Source: Mucilaginibacter_A sp050954285 (GTDB lineage Bacteria; Bacteroidota; Bacteroidia; Sphingobacteriales; Sphingobacteriaceae). Taken from it: a stretch of 64,000 nucleotides of DNA. A program made the position numbers and the translations under genes. Below, one piece after another: positions 8,498 through 16,635 of this stretch. The number at the start of each line of letters is the position of its first letter. Within the stretch, counting starts at the first letter, position 1. The DNA is taken from the NCBI GenBank assembly GCA_050954285.1, contig JBPBPL010000017.1, positions 62,001 through 126,000 on the forward strand, written 5' to 3'. The notes beneath the pieces are model-generated. The model made no database searches, had not been told where the DNA came from, and saw only the letters and a program-made list of their open reading frames with translations.

Positions 8498-8842
8498 TTA
8501 TTGCTGTGTAATTTGCTGATGGTGCGCGTGGCAAGCATCGGCGCAAGTGTTGCAGGCTTCGGCACATTTTTGGCAATGTTCATGTTCGTGCTGGGTACAT
8601 TCGGCGGCACATTTTCGGCAAATTTCTTCGCATAGTAATAAAAACTGCAAAGCAATATCCGAATCGCGTTGTAATAAACGAGCCGCCAGCGAACATATAT
8701 CCGCACAATCGCGATCTAATTTGATGCAGGCAACCATCATTTTTACATCTTCTTCGTCTAAGCAAGCGGTTGCACAGTTTTCACAGGCTAAAGTGCAGTT
8801 TAATAATTTTTGGATGAGGTCTTGATATTTTTGGTTTTCCAT
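8498..8842 (-). CDS. Cys-rich four-helix-bundle copper-binding protein (Csp/DUF326 type)
   Basis: A small protein of 114 residues rich in Cys and His, with Cys spaced as CxxxC and CxxC along amphipathic helices (for example CTLACENCATAC and CQKCAEACNTCADACHAH). This is the pattern of the Csp copper-storage proteins, in which Cys residues lining a four-helix bundle bind many Cu(I) ions. I start at the ATG at 8842 (MENQKYQDLI) because the helical domain begins there; the 23-residue upstream extension in the open frame is unlike the family. There is no signal peptide, so a cytoplasmic Csp3-like form is likely. It is divergent to an AbiH fragment. Confidence 0.88.
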   Translation of the reverse strand: MENQKYQDLIQKLLNCTLACENCATACLDEEDVKMMVACIKLDRDCADICSLAARLLQRDSDIALQFLLLCEEICRKCAAECTQHEHEHCQKCAEACNTCADACHAHHQQITQQ

Positions 8843-8918
8843 TATAGTGTTTTTAGTTATGGAAATAATAAGGGAAAGGGTGGAAATGTTTAGCTTGATT
8901 TCAATTATCAACCTAAAA

Positions 8919-9044
8919 ATGAACAGACTAATACTTATTGGAAACGGCTTTGATTTAGCCCACGGAATGAAAACGAGTTATAACGATTTTATTCTTTGGT
9001 ATTTGAAAAAGTGTTTTGAGGAAGCTTTTAAATTTAAGCAATAA
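8919..9044 (+). pseudogene. Truncated AbiH-type abortive-infection gene (N-terminal fragment)
   Basis: The 41 codons from the ATG at 8919 give MNRLILIGNGFDLAHGMKTS and then YNDFILWYLKKC. This is the diagnostic N-terminus of AbiH phage-resistance proteins, with a nucleotide-binding-like GNGFD motif. The frame stops at 9044, whereas AbiH proteins are several hundred residues long. No continuation was recognised in the following 365 bases in any frame. It is therefore a remnant of a defence gene, cut by deletion, and marks this spot as a former or active defence-gene insertion site. The next intact genes are HicBA. Confidence 0.75.
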
Positions 9045-9409
9045 TAGATTTGGATATACCCAATATTCTTTATAACCAGTTTCAAATTTTATGCTATCTT
9101 CTTAAATAACAAAGTTCTTGTAAATATTTTGCAAATTATTTACACAATAGTGTGTTTTATATGTAATACATTATATACTTTTGAAACAGCCCTTTAAATC
9201 AATCTGCGACATGAAAAACCAACCATTGATAAATCGCTTTAAGCGACAATAATGATTATGCCAATTCCGGCAAATTTTATTCATTTATGAATTTTAAACT
9301 ATAATTAATCCTAATTGTCCAATTAGGAAAGGCTACAACCTATACGAAAATAAAGCGTAAAGAGGTTTGTAGAAACCTGTTACTAAAATCAAGCCAGGAG
9401 GCACAAAAC
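9045..9409 (+). other. AT-rich leader upstream of hicBA
   Basis: A 365-base gap of markedly low GC with no ORF. TACTTTTG at 9176-9183 matches the Bacteroidota -7 element TAnnTTTG, but no clear -33 partner was found. The second half holds the nested palindromes listed next. No copy of the dispersed 12-mer occurs here, unlike most gaps of this size in the window. Confidence 0.5.
9310..9378 (+). promoter_or_regulatory. Cluster of palindromes, candidate HicB operator
   Basis: Three inverted repeats lie 32-100 bases before hicB. CCTAATT/AATTAGG (9310-9327) is a perfect 7-bp arm pair. CTACAACCT (9333-9341) faces AGGTTTGTAG (9363-9372). AGGTTT/AAACCT (9363-9378) shares the last arm. HicB antitoxins or the HicAB complex usually bind palindromes in their own promoter, so these are the obvious candidates. 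Binding is inferred. Confidence 0.45.
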
Positions 9410-9754
9410 ATGACAAATTACATCAAAACTACAGGTAGCAATACAGTGGATGTTTCATTAGATGTATTATTAATAAAAGAAGGTGATTACATTGTTTCAT
9501 TTTGTCCAGCATTAAACCTTTCATCATTTGGAGATAGTGAACAAGACGCAAAAGAAGCATTTGATGAAGCTTTAACAATTTTTTTAGACGATATTCAGAA
9601 AAAAGGCACGTTAGAAAAAGTTCTTTTAAATTTAGGTTGGGCTTTAAGAAAATTGCCAAATGTATCTTTCTTGCCACCAGATGTGGATTATAATCCTTAC
9701 AGTAAGCCAGTACAAAATAGATTTAGAGAAAGAGTAGCAATTCCTGTTTATTAA
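9410..9754 (+). CDS. hicB: HicB family antitoxin
   Basis: Antitoxin of a type II HicBA system that neutralises the mRNA-cleaving HicA and represses the operon. The 114-residue protein has the HicB partial RNase-H-like fold: a strand with DYIVSFCPALNLSSFGDS followed by helix DAKEAFDEALTIFLDDI. No clear HTH or ribbon-helix-helix domain is obvious in the C-terminal third. A strong Shine-Dalgarno sequence AGGAGG (9396-9401) sits 8 bases before the ATG, unusual among the genes here. The antitoxin-first order is the less common arrangement. Base composition is far more AT-rich than in flanking genes, a sign of transfer. Confidence 0.85.
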   Translation: MTNYIKTTGSNTVDVSLDVLLIKEGDYIVSFCPALNLSSFGDSEQDAKEAFDEALTIFLDDIQKKGTLEKVLLNLGWALRKLPNVSFLPPDVDYNPYSKPVQNRFRERVAIPVY

Positions 9755-9771
9755 TTTTTTAATTTTAATTA

Positions 9772-10077
9772 ATGGGAATTAGACAAATAGAAACAAAACT
9801 ATTTATAGAATTTTTAGAGTCTATTGGTATGGTGTGTGAACGACACGAATCAAGCCATTATGTGTTTAATAATCCACCTGATAAGCCACAATTAGATCGG
9901 CCTTTAATAGTCCGTATAAAACATAAAGAAATACCACTACTTCACATACATACAAATCTCGCATCCGCAGGAATACCACACGAAGAATTTTCACAGTGGT
10001 TAAAAAAGCCTAAAAAAACACGTAAAAGAGAAAAAACTAAGCCCGACTTAGAGGAAGCGAAAAAAAGCAAGAAATAA
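9772..10077 (+). CDS. hicA: HicA family toxin (mRNA interferase)
   Basis: Toxin partner of HicB with a double-stranded-RNA-binding-like fold. The catalytic His region is seen as ERHESSHYVFNNP (about residues 24-36). Typical HicA toxins are about 60 residues; this one has 101. The extra length comes from an insertion around PPDKPQLDRPLIV and a Lys/Arg-rich C-terminal tail of about 25 residues. Start follows hicB by 17 bases, so they are one operon, closed by a terminator overlapping the tail. Longer HicA relatives of this shape occur, so activity is plausible but untested. Confidence 0.8.
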   Translation: MGIRQIETKLFIEFLESIGMVCERHESSHYVFNNPPDKPQLDRPLIVRIKHKEIPLLHIHTNLASAGIPHEEFSQWLKKPKKTRKREKTKPDLEEAKKSKK

Positions 10078-10100
10078 TTTATTTATCTCTTGCTTTTTTT
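10061..10100 (+). terminator. Intrinsic terminator overlapping the end of hicA
   Basis: AAAAAAGCAAGA (10061-10072) pairs with TCTTGCTTTTTT (10088-10099) and is followed by further T residues. The left arm encodes the last residues of HicA. Confidence 0.85.
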
Positions 10101-10197
10101 ATAAGGTTCTTTTTTTAAGTCATGCTTGACAAGGCTTTCTTTTATGGTCTTTTATATACTTGAATCTTTTTATCATCAATAAAGTTCTACACAAACA

Positions 10198-10965
10198 ATG
10201 AGATCAATCTGGAATGGTGCAATTTCCTTCGGGCTGGTAAGTATCCCGATTAAATTATATTCGGCGATACAGGATAGTGCGCTGGATCTGGATATGCTGG
10301 ACGGCCGCGATCATGCCCGAATCCATTTTATGCGGGTAAACGAGAAAACAAAAGAGGAAGTGCCTTACGAGAAAATCGTAAAAGGTTACAAGCTGAATGA
10401 TGAATACGTGATTCTGGATGACCAGGATTTTGCAGATGCGGCGCCGGAAAAAAGCAAAAGCATTGATATTGAAAACTTTGTAAAAGTGGCCGACATCAAC
10501 CCGATGCTTTTTGAAACTTCGTATTATGCGGAGCCAAGCAAAGCCGGACAAAAAGCTTATATGCTGCTGCTGGAAGCTTTGAAAAAATCTAAAATGGCTG
10601 GTTTGGGTCAGTTTGTGCTGCGCCAGAAAGAACATTTGTGTGTGATTTATGCACAAAATGAAGTAATTGTGATTTCCCGCATCCGGTTTGCGCAGGAACT
10701 TCGGGATAGTTCAGATGTTGATGTGGATCACGAGATCAACATTAACAAAAAAGAAATGGATGTGGCGATGGCTTTAATCAAGCAATACACAACTGATTTT
10801 GACATTGAGGAATACAAGGATACTTACACCGATGATCTGCTGAAAATTATCAAAGCCAAAGCAAAAGGTAAGCGGACAACGATTAAAAAATTGACGCCGC
10901 CAAAACCAAAAAGTGATGATTTGTACGAGCAGCTGATGGAAAGTTTAAACAAAAAAGGTGCATAA
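10198..10965 (+). CDS. ku: Ku, DNA end-binding protein of bacterial NHEJ
   Basis: Homodimeric ring protein that threads onto broken DNA ends and recruits LigD. The opening RSIWNGAISFGLVSIPIKLY is the conserved start of bacterial Ku, followed by the core beta-barrel (YEKIVKGYKLNDEYVILDDQD) and the C-terminal region recruiting the ligase. The length of 255 residues is on the short side, with only a small Lys-rich tail. Its TAA stop codon is the first part of a TAAAAACAGCAT repeat copy, and ligD starts 11 bases later, so the two form an operon. Confidence 0.95.
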   Translation: MRSIWNGAISFGLVSIPIKLYSAIQDSALDLDMLDGRDHARIHFMRVNEKTKEEVPYEKIVKGYKLNDEYVILDDQDFADAAPEKSKSIDIENFVKVADINPMLFETSYYAEPSKAGQKAYMLLLEALKKSKMAGLGQFVLRQKEHLCVIYAQNEVIVISRIRFAQELRDSSDVDVDHEININKKEMDVAMALIKQYTTDFDIEEYKDTYTDDLLKIIKAKAKGKRTTIKKLTPPKPKSDDLYEQLMESLNKKGA

Positions 10966-10974
10966 AAACAGCAT
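10963..10974 (+). repeat. Dispersed 12-mer, ACAG form, containing the ku stop codon
   Basis: Exact TAAAAACAGCAT whose first three bases are the ku stop. It ends two bases before the ligD ATG and so fills the whole ku-ligD junction. Confidence 0.85.
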
Positions 10975-10976
10975 CT

Positions 10977-13442
10977 ATGTCGTTAGAAAAGTATAACAGC
11001 AAACGCAAATTTGAGCAAACGCCCGAGCCGCAAGCCGGAAAAAACACCGATAAAAACAGCTTGCGTTTTGTGGTGCAGCGGCATCAGGCTTCGCACTTGC
11101 ATTATGATTTCCGGCTGGAACTGGATGGCGTTTTAAAAAGCTGGGCAGTGCCGAAGGGGCCGTCGCTAAACCCGAAAGACAAGCGGCTGGCGATGATGGT
11201 AGAAGATCATCCTTTTGATTACCGCACGTTTGAAGGCGAAATTCCAAAAGGAAATTATGGTGCGGGCACGGTTACTATTTTTGATGAAGGCACGTATCAA
11301 TCTTTAGCTGCTGATAGAAATGAAGATGTAGCAGCCTTGCGAAAAGGTTTGCAAGATGGAAACCTGAAATTCCGGCTGAATGGTGAAAAATTGCAGGGAG
11401 AATTTGCGCTGGTCAAAATAAAAAACGATGAGCAGAATGCCTGGCTGCTGATTAAACACCGCGATGATTTTGCTACGGATGATAAGTTTGATATTGAAAA
11501 ACTGGTTTCAGATTCAGCAAAAAAATCTTTTGAAAAATCCGAAATTGCAATAGTTTCTCCCGAAAAAACAATCGACCCAAAAACGGAAGTTTTTCCGTAT
11601 AGCCCGATGCTGGCCGAACCTGCTGATGCTGTTTTTAACGACCCAAAATGGGTTTTTGAGCGCAAACTAGATGGTTACCGCATTATCGCAACAACCGGGG
11701 AAATGGTGAAATTGATTACCCGGAAAGGCCAGGATTATACCGGAAACTATCAGGCGATTGCTAAAGCGTTGGAAGAAATTGAAGACAATGCGGTTTTGGA
11801 TGGAGAAGTTACGGTTGAAAATGCAGAAGGAAAAGAAGCTTTTCAATCGTTGCAAAACTTTGGTTCGGACGATGCGCAGCATATTTTAAAATATTATGTA
11901 TTCGATTTATTGTATCTGAACGGACACGATTTGCTGCAAATGCCGTTGATCCAACGAAAGGAAATACTGAAAAAACTATTGCAAAAACAGCATTCCGGCA
12001 AAATCATTTACCATGAACACCTCGCCGAAAAAGGAAAAGAACTGTTTGCCGAAGCTGTGAATAATGGCTGGGAAGGTGTGATCGGCAAAAAAGCCGACAG
12101 CGAATATTACATCGGCAAAAGAAGCGATGCGTGGTTAAAATTTAAGCAGGTGAACAGTCAGGAAGCCATTATTTGCGGTTTTACAGAGCCAGCCGGAGCG
12201 CGCAAATATTTTGGTGCGCTGGTTTTAGGCATGTATGAGCAAGGCGAACTGAAATACATTGGCAACTGCGGAACAGGGTTTAACCAGCAGACGCTGAAGG
12301 ATTTATATGGGCAGATGCAAGGTTTGATCAGCGAAAAACCTTTTCAGAAATCGGTTGTGGTGAACCAGCAAAGAAGCGTAACGTGGGTAAAACCCGAGTT
12401 GGTTTGCGAAGTAAATTTTACCGAATGGACCGAAGATAACAACCTCCGCCATCCGGTTTACAAAGGTTTGCGAACGGATAAAGATGCGCGGGAAATTATG
12501 CGGGAAGCCATTTATTCCTCAGCAGAAACTAAAAAACCACTGCTGTTTTTACCGGATAAAAATGTGAAACTAAGCAATCTGGATAAATTGTACTGGAAAA
12601 ACGAAGGTATTTCTAAAGGTGATTTGCTCCATTATTATGCGCAGGTTTCGGATTATTTGTTGCCGTTTATTCAGGATAAACCATTGTCGCTGAACCGGCA
12701 GCCAAACGGTTTTGACCAGCCAGGATTTTTTCAAAAAGATGTGAACGTAGGTGAAATCCCGAAATGGCTAAAAACGGTTTCCCTGCATTCGGAAAGTACG
12801 GATAAGGAGATTGATTACCTGCTTTGCAACGATCTGGAATCGCTTTTGTACATGGTGAACCTGGGTTGCATCGAAATAAATCCCTGGCTTAGCAGTTATC
12901 AAACGCCTGAAAACCCGGAATTTATGGTGATTGATCTGGATCCCGACGGTAATGATTTTAGTGAGGTAAAAGAAGTAGCGCTATCGGTTAAAAAGGTTTT
13001 TGACCGGATGGAAATTCCGTCATTCGTCAAAACTTCCGGTTCGCGCGGGATGCACATCTACATTTATCTCGCTGCAGAATATGATTATGATTTTGTGAAG
13101 AAATTTGCCAATTATGTAGCGCAACTGGTTCAGCAGGAACAACCGGAAATAACCAGTTTGGAGCGCAGTACAGACAAGCGGAAAGGTTTGATTTACCTCG
13201 ATTACCTGCAAAACCGACGCGGGCAAACGGTTGCGGCGCCTTATTCTGTTCGGCCTAAACCTGGTGCTACGGTTTCGATGCCGCTGTTTTGGAAGGAAGT
13301 GAATGCCGAATTGCAGCTTATAAACTTCAACCTGAAAAATGTTCCGGAATTGTTGAAAGAACGGGAAAATCCCTGGAAATTCATTCGCCAAAGCAAGCCT
13401 GATTTGTTGCAAGCTTTAAAATTGAGCAAAACCAATGCTTAA
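10977..13442 (+). CDS. ligD: Multifunctional ATP-dependent DNA ligase D (NHEJ)
   Basis: End-processing and sealing enzyme of non-homologous end joining, 821 residues with three modules. The N-terminal 3'-phosphoesterase domain (about residues 10-150) has HYDFRLELDGVLKSWAVPKG with its metal-binding His and Asp. The ATP-dependent ligase domain (about 205-510) has nucleotidyl-transferase motif I FERKLDGYR with the adenylated Lys, and the EGVIGKK and WLKFK motifs. The C-terminal primase-polymerase domain (about 530-815) has the catalytic Asp pair in MVIDLDPDG and SGSRGMHIYI. The order PE-Lig-Pol resembles Pseudomonas LigD. All catalytic motifs are intact. Inside are an exact repeat copy at 11626-11637 (-) and near copies at 11992-12002 and 11051. 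Confidence 0.95.
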   Translation: MSLEKYNSKRKFEQTPEPQAGKNTDKNSLRFVVQRHQASHLHYDFRLELDGVLKSWAVPKGPSLNPKDKRLAMMVEDHPFDYRTFEGEIPKGNYGAGTVTIFDEGTYQSLAADRNEDVAALRKGLQDGNLKFRLNGEKLQGEFALVKIKNDEQNAWLLIKHRDDFATDDKFDIEKLVSDSAKKSFEKSEIAIVSPEKTIDPKTEVFPYSPMLAEPADAVFNDPKWVFERKLDGYRIIATTGEMVKLITRKGQDYTGNYQAIAKALEEIEDNAVLDGEVTVENAEGKEAFQSLQNFGSDDAQHILKYYVFDLLYLNGHDLLQMPLIQRKEILKKLLQKQHSGKIIYHEHLAEKGKELFAEAVNNGWEGVIGKKADSEYYIGKRSDAWLKFKQVNSQEAIICGFTEPAGARKYFGALVLGMYEQGELKYIGNCGTGFNQQTLKDLYGQMQGLISEKPFQKSVVVNQQRSVTWVKPELVCEVNFTEWTEDNNLRHPVYKGLRTDKDAREIMREAIYSSAETKKPLLFLPDKNVKLSNLDKLYWKNEGISKGDLLHYYAQVSDYLLPFIQDKPLSLNRQPNGFDQPGFFQKDVNVGEIPKWLKTVSLHSESTDKEIDYLLCNDLESLLYMVNLGCIEINPWLSSYQTPENPEFMVIDLDPDGNDFSEVKEVALSVKKVFDRMEIPSFVKTSGSRGMHIYIYLAAEYDYDFVKKFANYVAQLVQQEQPEITSLERSTDKRKGLIYLDYLQNRRGQTVAAPYSVRPKPGATVSMPLFWKEVNAELQLINFNLKNVPELLKERENPWKFIRQSKPDLLQALKLSKTNA

Positions 13443-13452
13443 ATTTACCCGT

Positions 13453-13464
13453 TAAAAGAAGTAT
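13453..13464 (+). repeat. Dispersed 12-mer, GAAG form, after ligD
   Basis: Exact TAAAAGAAGTAT 11 bases after the ligD stop, in the 150-base gap before the next kinase gene. Confidence 0.85.
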
Positions 13465-13592
13465 CGCGCTGGTCATGTTAACATCTGCACGTCTTGTTAA
13501 TGTATTGTTAAAATCCGTGCAGATACCGATACTATAGTTAAAGTCTTCCAAATGTTATACATTTTTGCGTGTGTTTATAAAACATTTAGCTA

Positions 13593-16010
13593 ATGCATAC
13601 TGATAAATTTCTGCAAGGAGGAGGTAAAATGGGCGAACTGATCCGGACTACGGATTGGTCACAAAGCGCACTGGGCGACCCTGTTACCTGGTCCGACAGT
13701 TTAAAATCCGCACTAAGCATTTCTTTAAATTCCGGTTTCCCGATTGCTATTTACTGGGGCGCAGATTTTAACCTGTTTTATAACGATGCTTACAGTAGTA
13801 TTTTGGGTGATAAACATCCGTGGGCATTAGGCAAAAGCGGTGCCGTAGCCTGGTCTGAAATCTGGGATGGCTTAAAAGCAGAATTTCAACGCGTTTTAAT
13901 AAATGGCGAATCTTTTCGTTCGGATAATGCGTTGCTGCCCATGCATCGCTTCGGTTATTTGGAAGAATGTTATTTCGATTATACTTTATCGCCCATTATT
14001 GCTGCCGATGGCAGTTTTGGCGGCGTTTTTAATGCCGTGATAGAAACCTCATACCGTGTAATCAATGAGCGGCGAAATAAACTTTTGCATTCTCTTTTAC
14101 AGTTATACAACATAAAAAGCTTTGCAGAAGGTGTAAAAACAGCCGTGGAAATTTTGGAAACAGGAAAGGCTGATTTACCTTTCAGCCTGTTATATATCGC
14201 CCCGGGAAATAATGCGGACATAATTACTTTAACCGCGGCAAGCGGCATGGCTCTTAATGATGCTTCAAACATCAGCTGGCCTTTTGAGCAGGTATTTGCA
14301 TCCGGAAAAGCAATGCATATAGATAATTTAGGCAGCTATATTAAAATTCCGGTCGAGGGTTGCGGATCAAAAGGATGTACGGAAGCACTGCTGGTGCCGC
14401 TTAATATCAGCGAAACAAAAACCATGGGTTGTTTGATTGCCGGTATTTCTTCAGGCAAAAAATTAGACCGTGATTACCAGAATTTTGTTGAATCGGTTGC
14501 TACTTATATTGCTGCAGCCATTAGCAAAGGCTATTCCTATGTACAGGAACAGAAAAACAAACAGCGTATTATAGAAAGCGAAAACCGTTTTCGCAGTATG
14601 ATAGACCAGGCACCGGTTGCAATTGCTGTTTTTAGAGGAGAAGGAATGGTTTTCTCTAAGTTCAACAAAGAAATGATGGAGTTGATTGGTAGAGGTGAGG
14701 AGATAATTGGCAAGAAACTATCAGATGCAATTCCGGAAATAACAGGGCACCAGATTTTTAGCATTTTAAACAACGTATATAAAACAGGTAAGCCGTATTA
14801 TGCCTACGATATGCCTATATCCCTACAAAGAAAAGGTGTTATAGAACAAATATATTTCAATTTTTCTTATTCGCCGCTGGTAGAAGACGAGCAGATTACC
14901 GGCATCATGATCGTTGCTTTCGAAGTAACAGAAAGATTTAAAACACAGAAAAAATTACAGGAAAGTGAGGCTCTTTTCAGAGGGATTACTGCGGCATCAC
15001 CAACAGCTTTATGGATTACGGATGAAGCCGGTAACATGACTTATGTAAACGAAACCTGGATTGGGTGGACGGGCAAGCCCTTGACAAGCCACTTAGGTAA
15101 GGGCTGGCTCGATTCTGTTTTTGTAGAGGATGTTGAGGAAGCCTGTACTGTTTTTAATCATGATTTTTTGCTGCAACGGTATCATGAAAGCCATTTTCGC
15201 ATCTTGCATACAAACGGGCAGGAGCGCTCGCTGGTTTGTACCGGTAACCCGCAGTTTGATAATCAGCAAAAATTTAAAGGTTATATCGGTGCTTGTGTTG
15301 ACATTACCGAACAAAAACAATTGCAACGGCAAAAAGATAATTTTTTGGGTGTAGCCAGTCATGAATTAAAAACGCCGGTAACCAGCATTAAAGCGTATGC
15401 GCAGGTTTTAGAAATGATGTTCCGGCGCGACGGCGATACCAAAAAAGCCGACATGCTGGGTAAGCTGGATAAGCAGGTAAACCGGTTAAGCAGCCTTATT
15501 GGCGATTTGCTGGATGTAACCAAAATCCATACCGGCAGGTTGCAGTTTAACGAAACCGAGTTCAATTTCAACAAACTGGTAGAAGAAGTAATTGAAGATG
15601 TGCAGCATACTTCTATCAAACATCAGCTTAAAAAACAGCTTAACTTTGAAGGAATGATTGTTGGCAATACCGAACGGATCAGTCAGGTAATTACCAACTT
15701 ATTAACTAATGCTATCAAATACTCGCCGGATGCCAACGAGATCATTATCTATACAAAACAAGTAGCCGGGCAAGTGCAGCTTTGCGTACAGGATTTTGGC
15801 ATCGGCATTAACACGCACAAAAAAGATATGGTTTTTGAACAGTTTTATCGTGTTAGCGGCAGCAAAGAGCATACATTTCCGGGTTTAGGGTTGGGTTTAT
15901 ACATCTCCTCAGAAATCATAAAACGGTTGCATGGGCGTATTTGGGTAACCTCTGTAGAGGGAAAAGGCTCTACATTTTGCTTCTCATTGCCTTTAAAATC
16001 ATCCATCTGA
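13593..16010 (+). CDS. Multi-sensor hybrid-input histidine kinase (PAS-GAF-PAS-PAS-HisKA-HATPase)
   Basis: A soluble sensor kinase of 805 residues with no membrane segment. The N-terminal PAS-like module (about 1-155) has the FLQGGGKMGELIRTTDWS opening typical of this kinase group, supporting the start at 13593. A GAF-like segment (about 165-310) and two PAS domains (about 325-450 and 455-575) follow. The DHp helix has its His in VASHELKTPVTSIKAY, and the HATPase domain has TNLLTNAIKYSPD, DFGIGI and GLGLGLYIS. A single-domain response regulator starts 75 bases downstream and is the likely phosphate acceptor. The signal is unknown; the GAF/PAS set suggests a cytoplasmic small-molecule, redox or light cue. 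Confidence 0.93.
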   Translation: MHTDKFLQGGGKMGELIRTTDWSQSALGDPVTWSDSLKSALSISLNSGFPIAIYWGADFNLFYNDAYSSILGDKHPWALGKSGAVAWSEIWDGLKAEFQRVLINGESFRSDNALLPMHRFGYLEECYFDYTLSPIIAADGSFGGVFNAVIETSYRVINERRNKLLHSLLQLYNIKSFAEGVKTAVEILETGKADLPFSLLYIAPGNNADIITLTAASGMALNDASNISWPFEQVFASGKAMHIDNLGSYIKIPVEGCGSKGCTEALLVPLNISETKTMGCLIAGISSGKKLDRDYQNFVESVATYIAAAISKGYSYVQEQKNKQRIIESENRFRSMIDQAPVAIAVFRGEGMVFSKFNKEMMELIGRGEEIIGKKLSDAIPEITGHQIFSILNNVYKTGKPYYAYDMPISLQRKGVIEQIYFNFSYSPLVEDEQITGIMIVAFEVTERFKTQKKLQESEALFRGITAASPTALWITDEAGNMTYVNETWIGWTGKPLTSHLGKGWLDSVFVEDVEEACTVFNHDFLLQRYHESHFRILHTNGQERSLVCTGNPQFDNQQKFKGYIGACVDITEQKQLQRQKDNFLGVASHELKTPVTSIKAYAQVLEMMFRRDGDTKKADMLGKLDKQVNRLSSLIGDLLDVTKIHTGRLQFNETEFNFNKLVEEVIEDVQHTSIKHQLKKQLNFEGMIVGNTERISQVITNLLTNAIKYSPDANEIIIYTKQVAGQVQLCVQDFGIGINTHKKDMVFEQFYRVSGSKEHTFPGLGLGLYISSEIIKRLHGRIWVTSVEGKGSTFCFSLPLKSSI

Positions 16011-16085
16011 AATTGATTTGTATTGATAAATAAAACAAATTGAAGTTCTTCGGCTTCCTACTGATGAACTGAGCGTATTTTGTTG

Positions 16086-16454
16086 ATGAAAATTGCTGCT
16101 AAAAAAATATTAATTGCTGATGATGATCCGGGTATTGTAGATTCTATTTCTATGATTTTGGAAATGATGGGTTATGATGTTGCTTTTACCCATGATGGCG
16201 CGGTTGTTCCGGCTGAAGTAGCTAAAGGCCACGCCGATTTGATTTTACTGGATATTTGGATGTCGGGCCATGACGGGCGCGAAATCTGCAAAACTTTAAA
16301 GGCCAACGTTAGTACTAAAAATATTCCTATACTAATGATTTCCGCCAGCCGTGAAGTTAAACAATCTGCTTTGGATGCCGGTGCAGATGATTTTCTGGAA
16401 AAACCATTTGAAATGAACGCCATGATTAACAAGGTAGAACGTTTGATCGGTTAA
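16086..16454 (+). CDS. Single-domain response regulator (CheY-like receiver)
   Basis: A stand-alone receiver of 122 residues. Acidic pocket ADDDPG, phospho-acceptor Asp in LILLDIWMSG, switch Ser in MISAS and invariant Lys in EKPF are all present. I start at the ATG at 16086 (MKIAAKKILI) rather than the TTG two codons upstream. With no output domain, it likely relays phosphate or acts through protein contact. It lies directly behind the large PAS/GAF kinase and is presumably its partner. Confidence 0.92.
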   Translation: MKIAAKKILIADDDPGIVDSISMILEMMGYDVAFTHDGAVVPAEVAKGHADLILLDIWMSGHDGREICKTLKANVSTKNIPILMISASREVKQSALDAGADDFLEKPFEMNAMINKVERLIG

Positions 16455-16495
16455 TATTATTTACATATCCCGGAACTTTCCTGATTTTTGTACGG

Positions 16496-16507
16496 TAAAA
16501 GAAGCAT
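16496..16507 (+). repeat. Dispersed 12-mer, GAAG form, before the susR-like gene
   Basis: Exact TAAAAGAAGCAT. Just downstream TTTCTGCTTT (16509-16518) faces AAAGCAGAAA (16543-16552), a 10-bp stem with a long loop and weak T-run that may terminate the receiver transcript. Confidence 0.8.
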
Positions 16508-16635
16508 GTTTCTGCTTTAATAAACAGCTGCCAATAACATTAAAAGCAGAAATTACCGTTTAAACAGTTACAAATTTTTGTGTTGATAATTTTGATAGGC
16601 GTGAAGCAGATTGGCCATTATTTAAAAGATACTTT

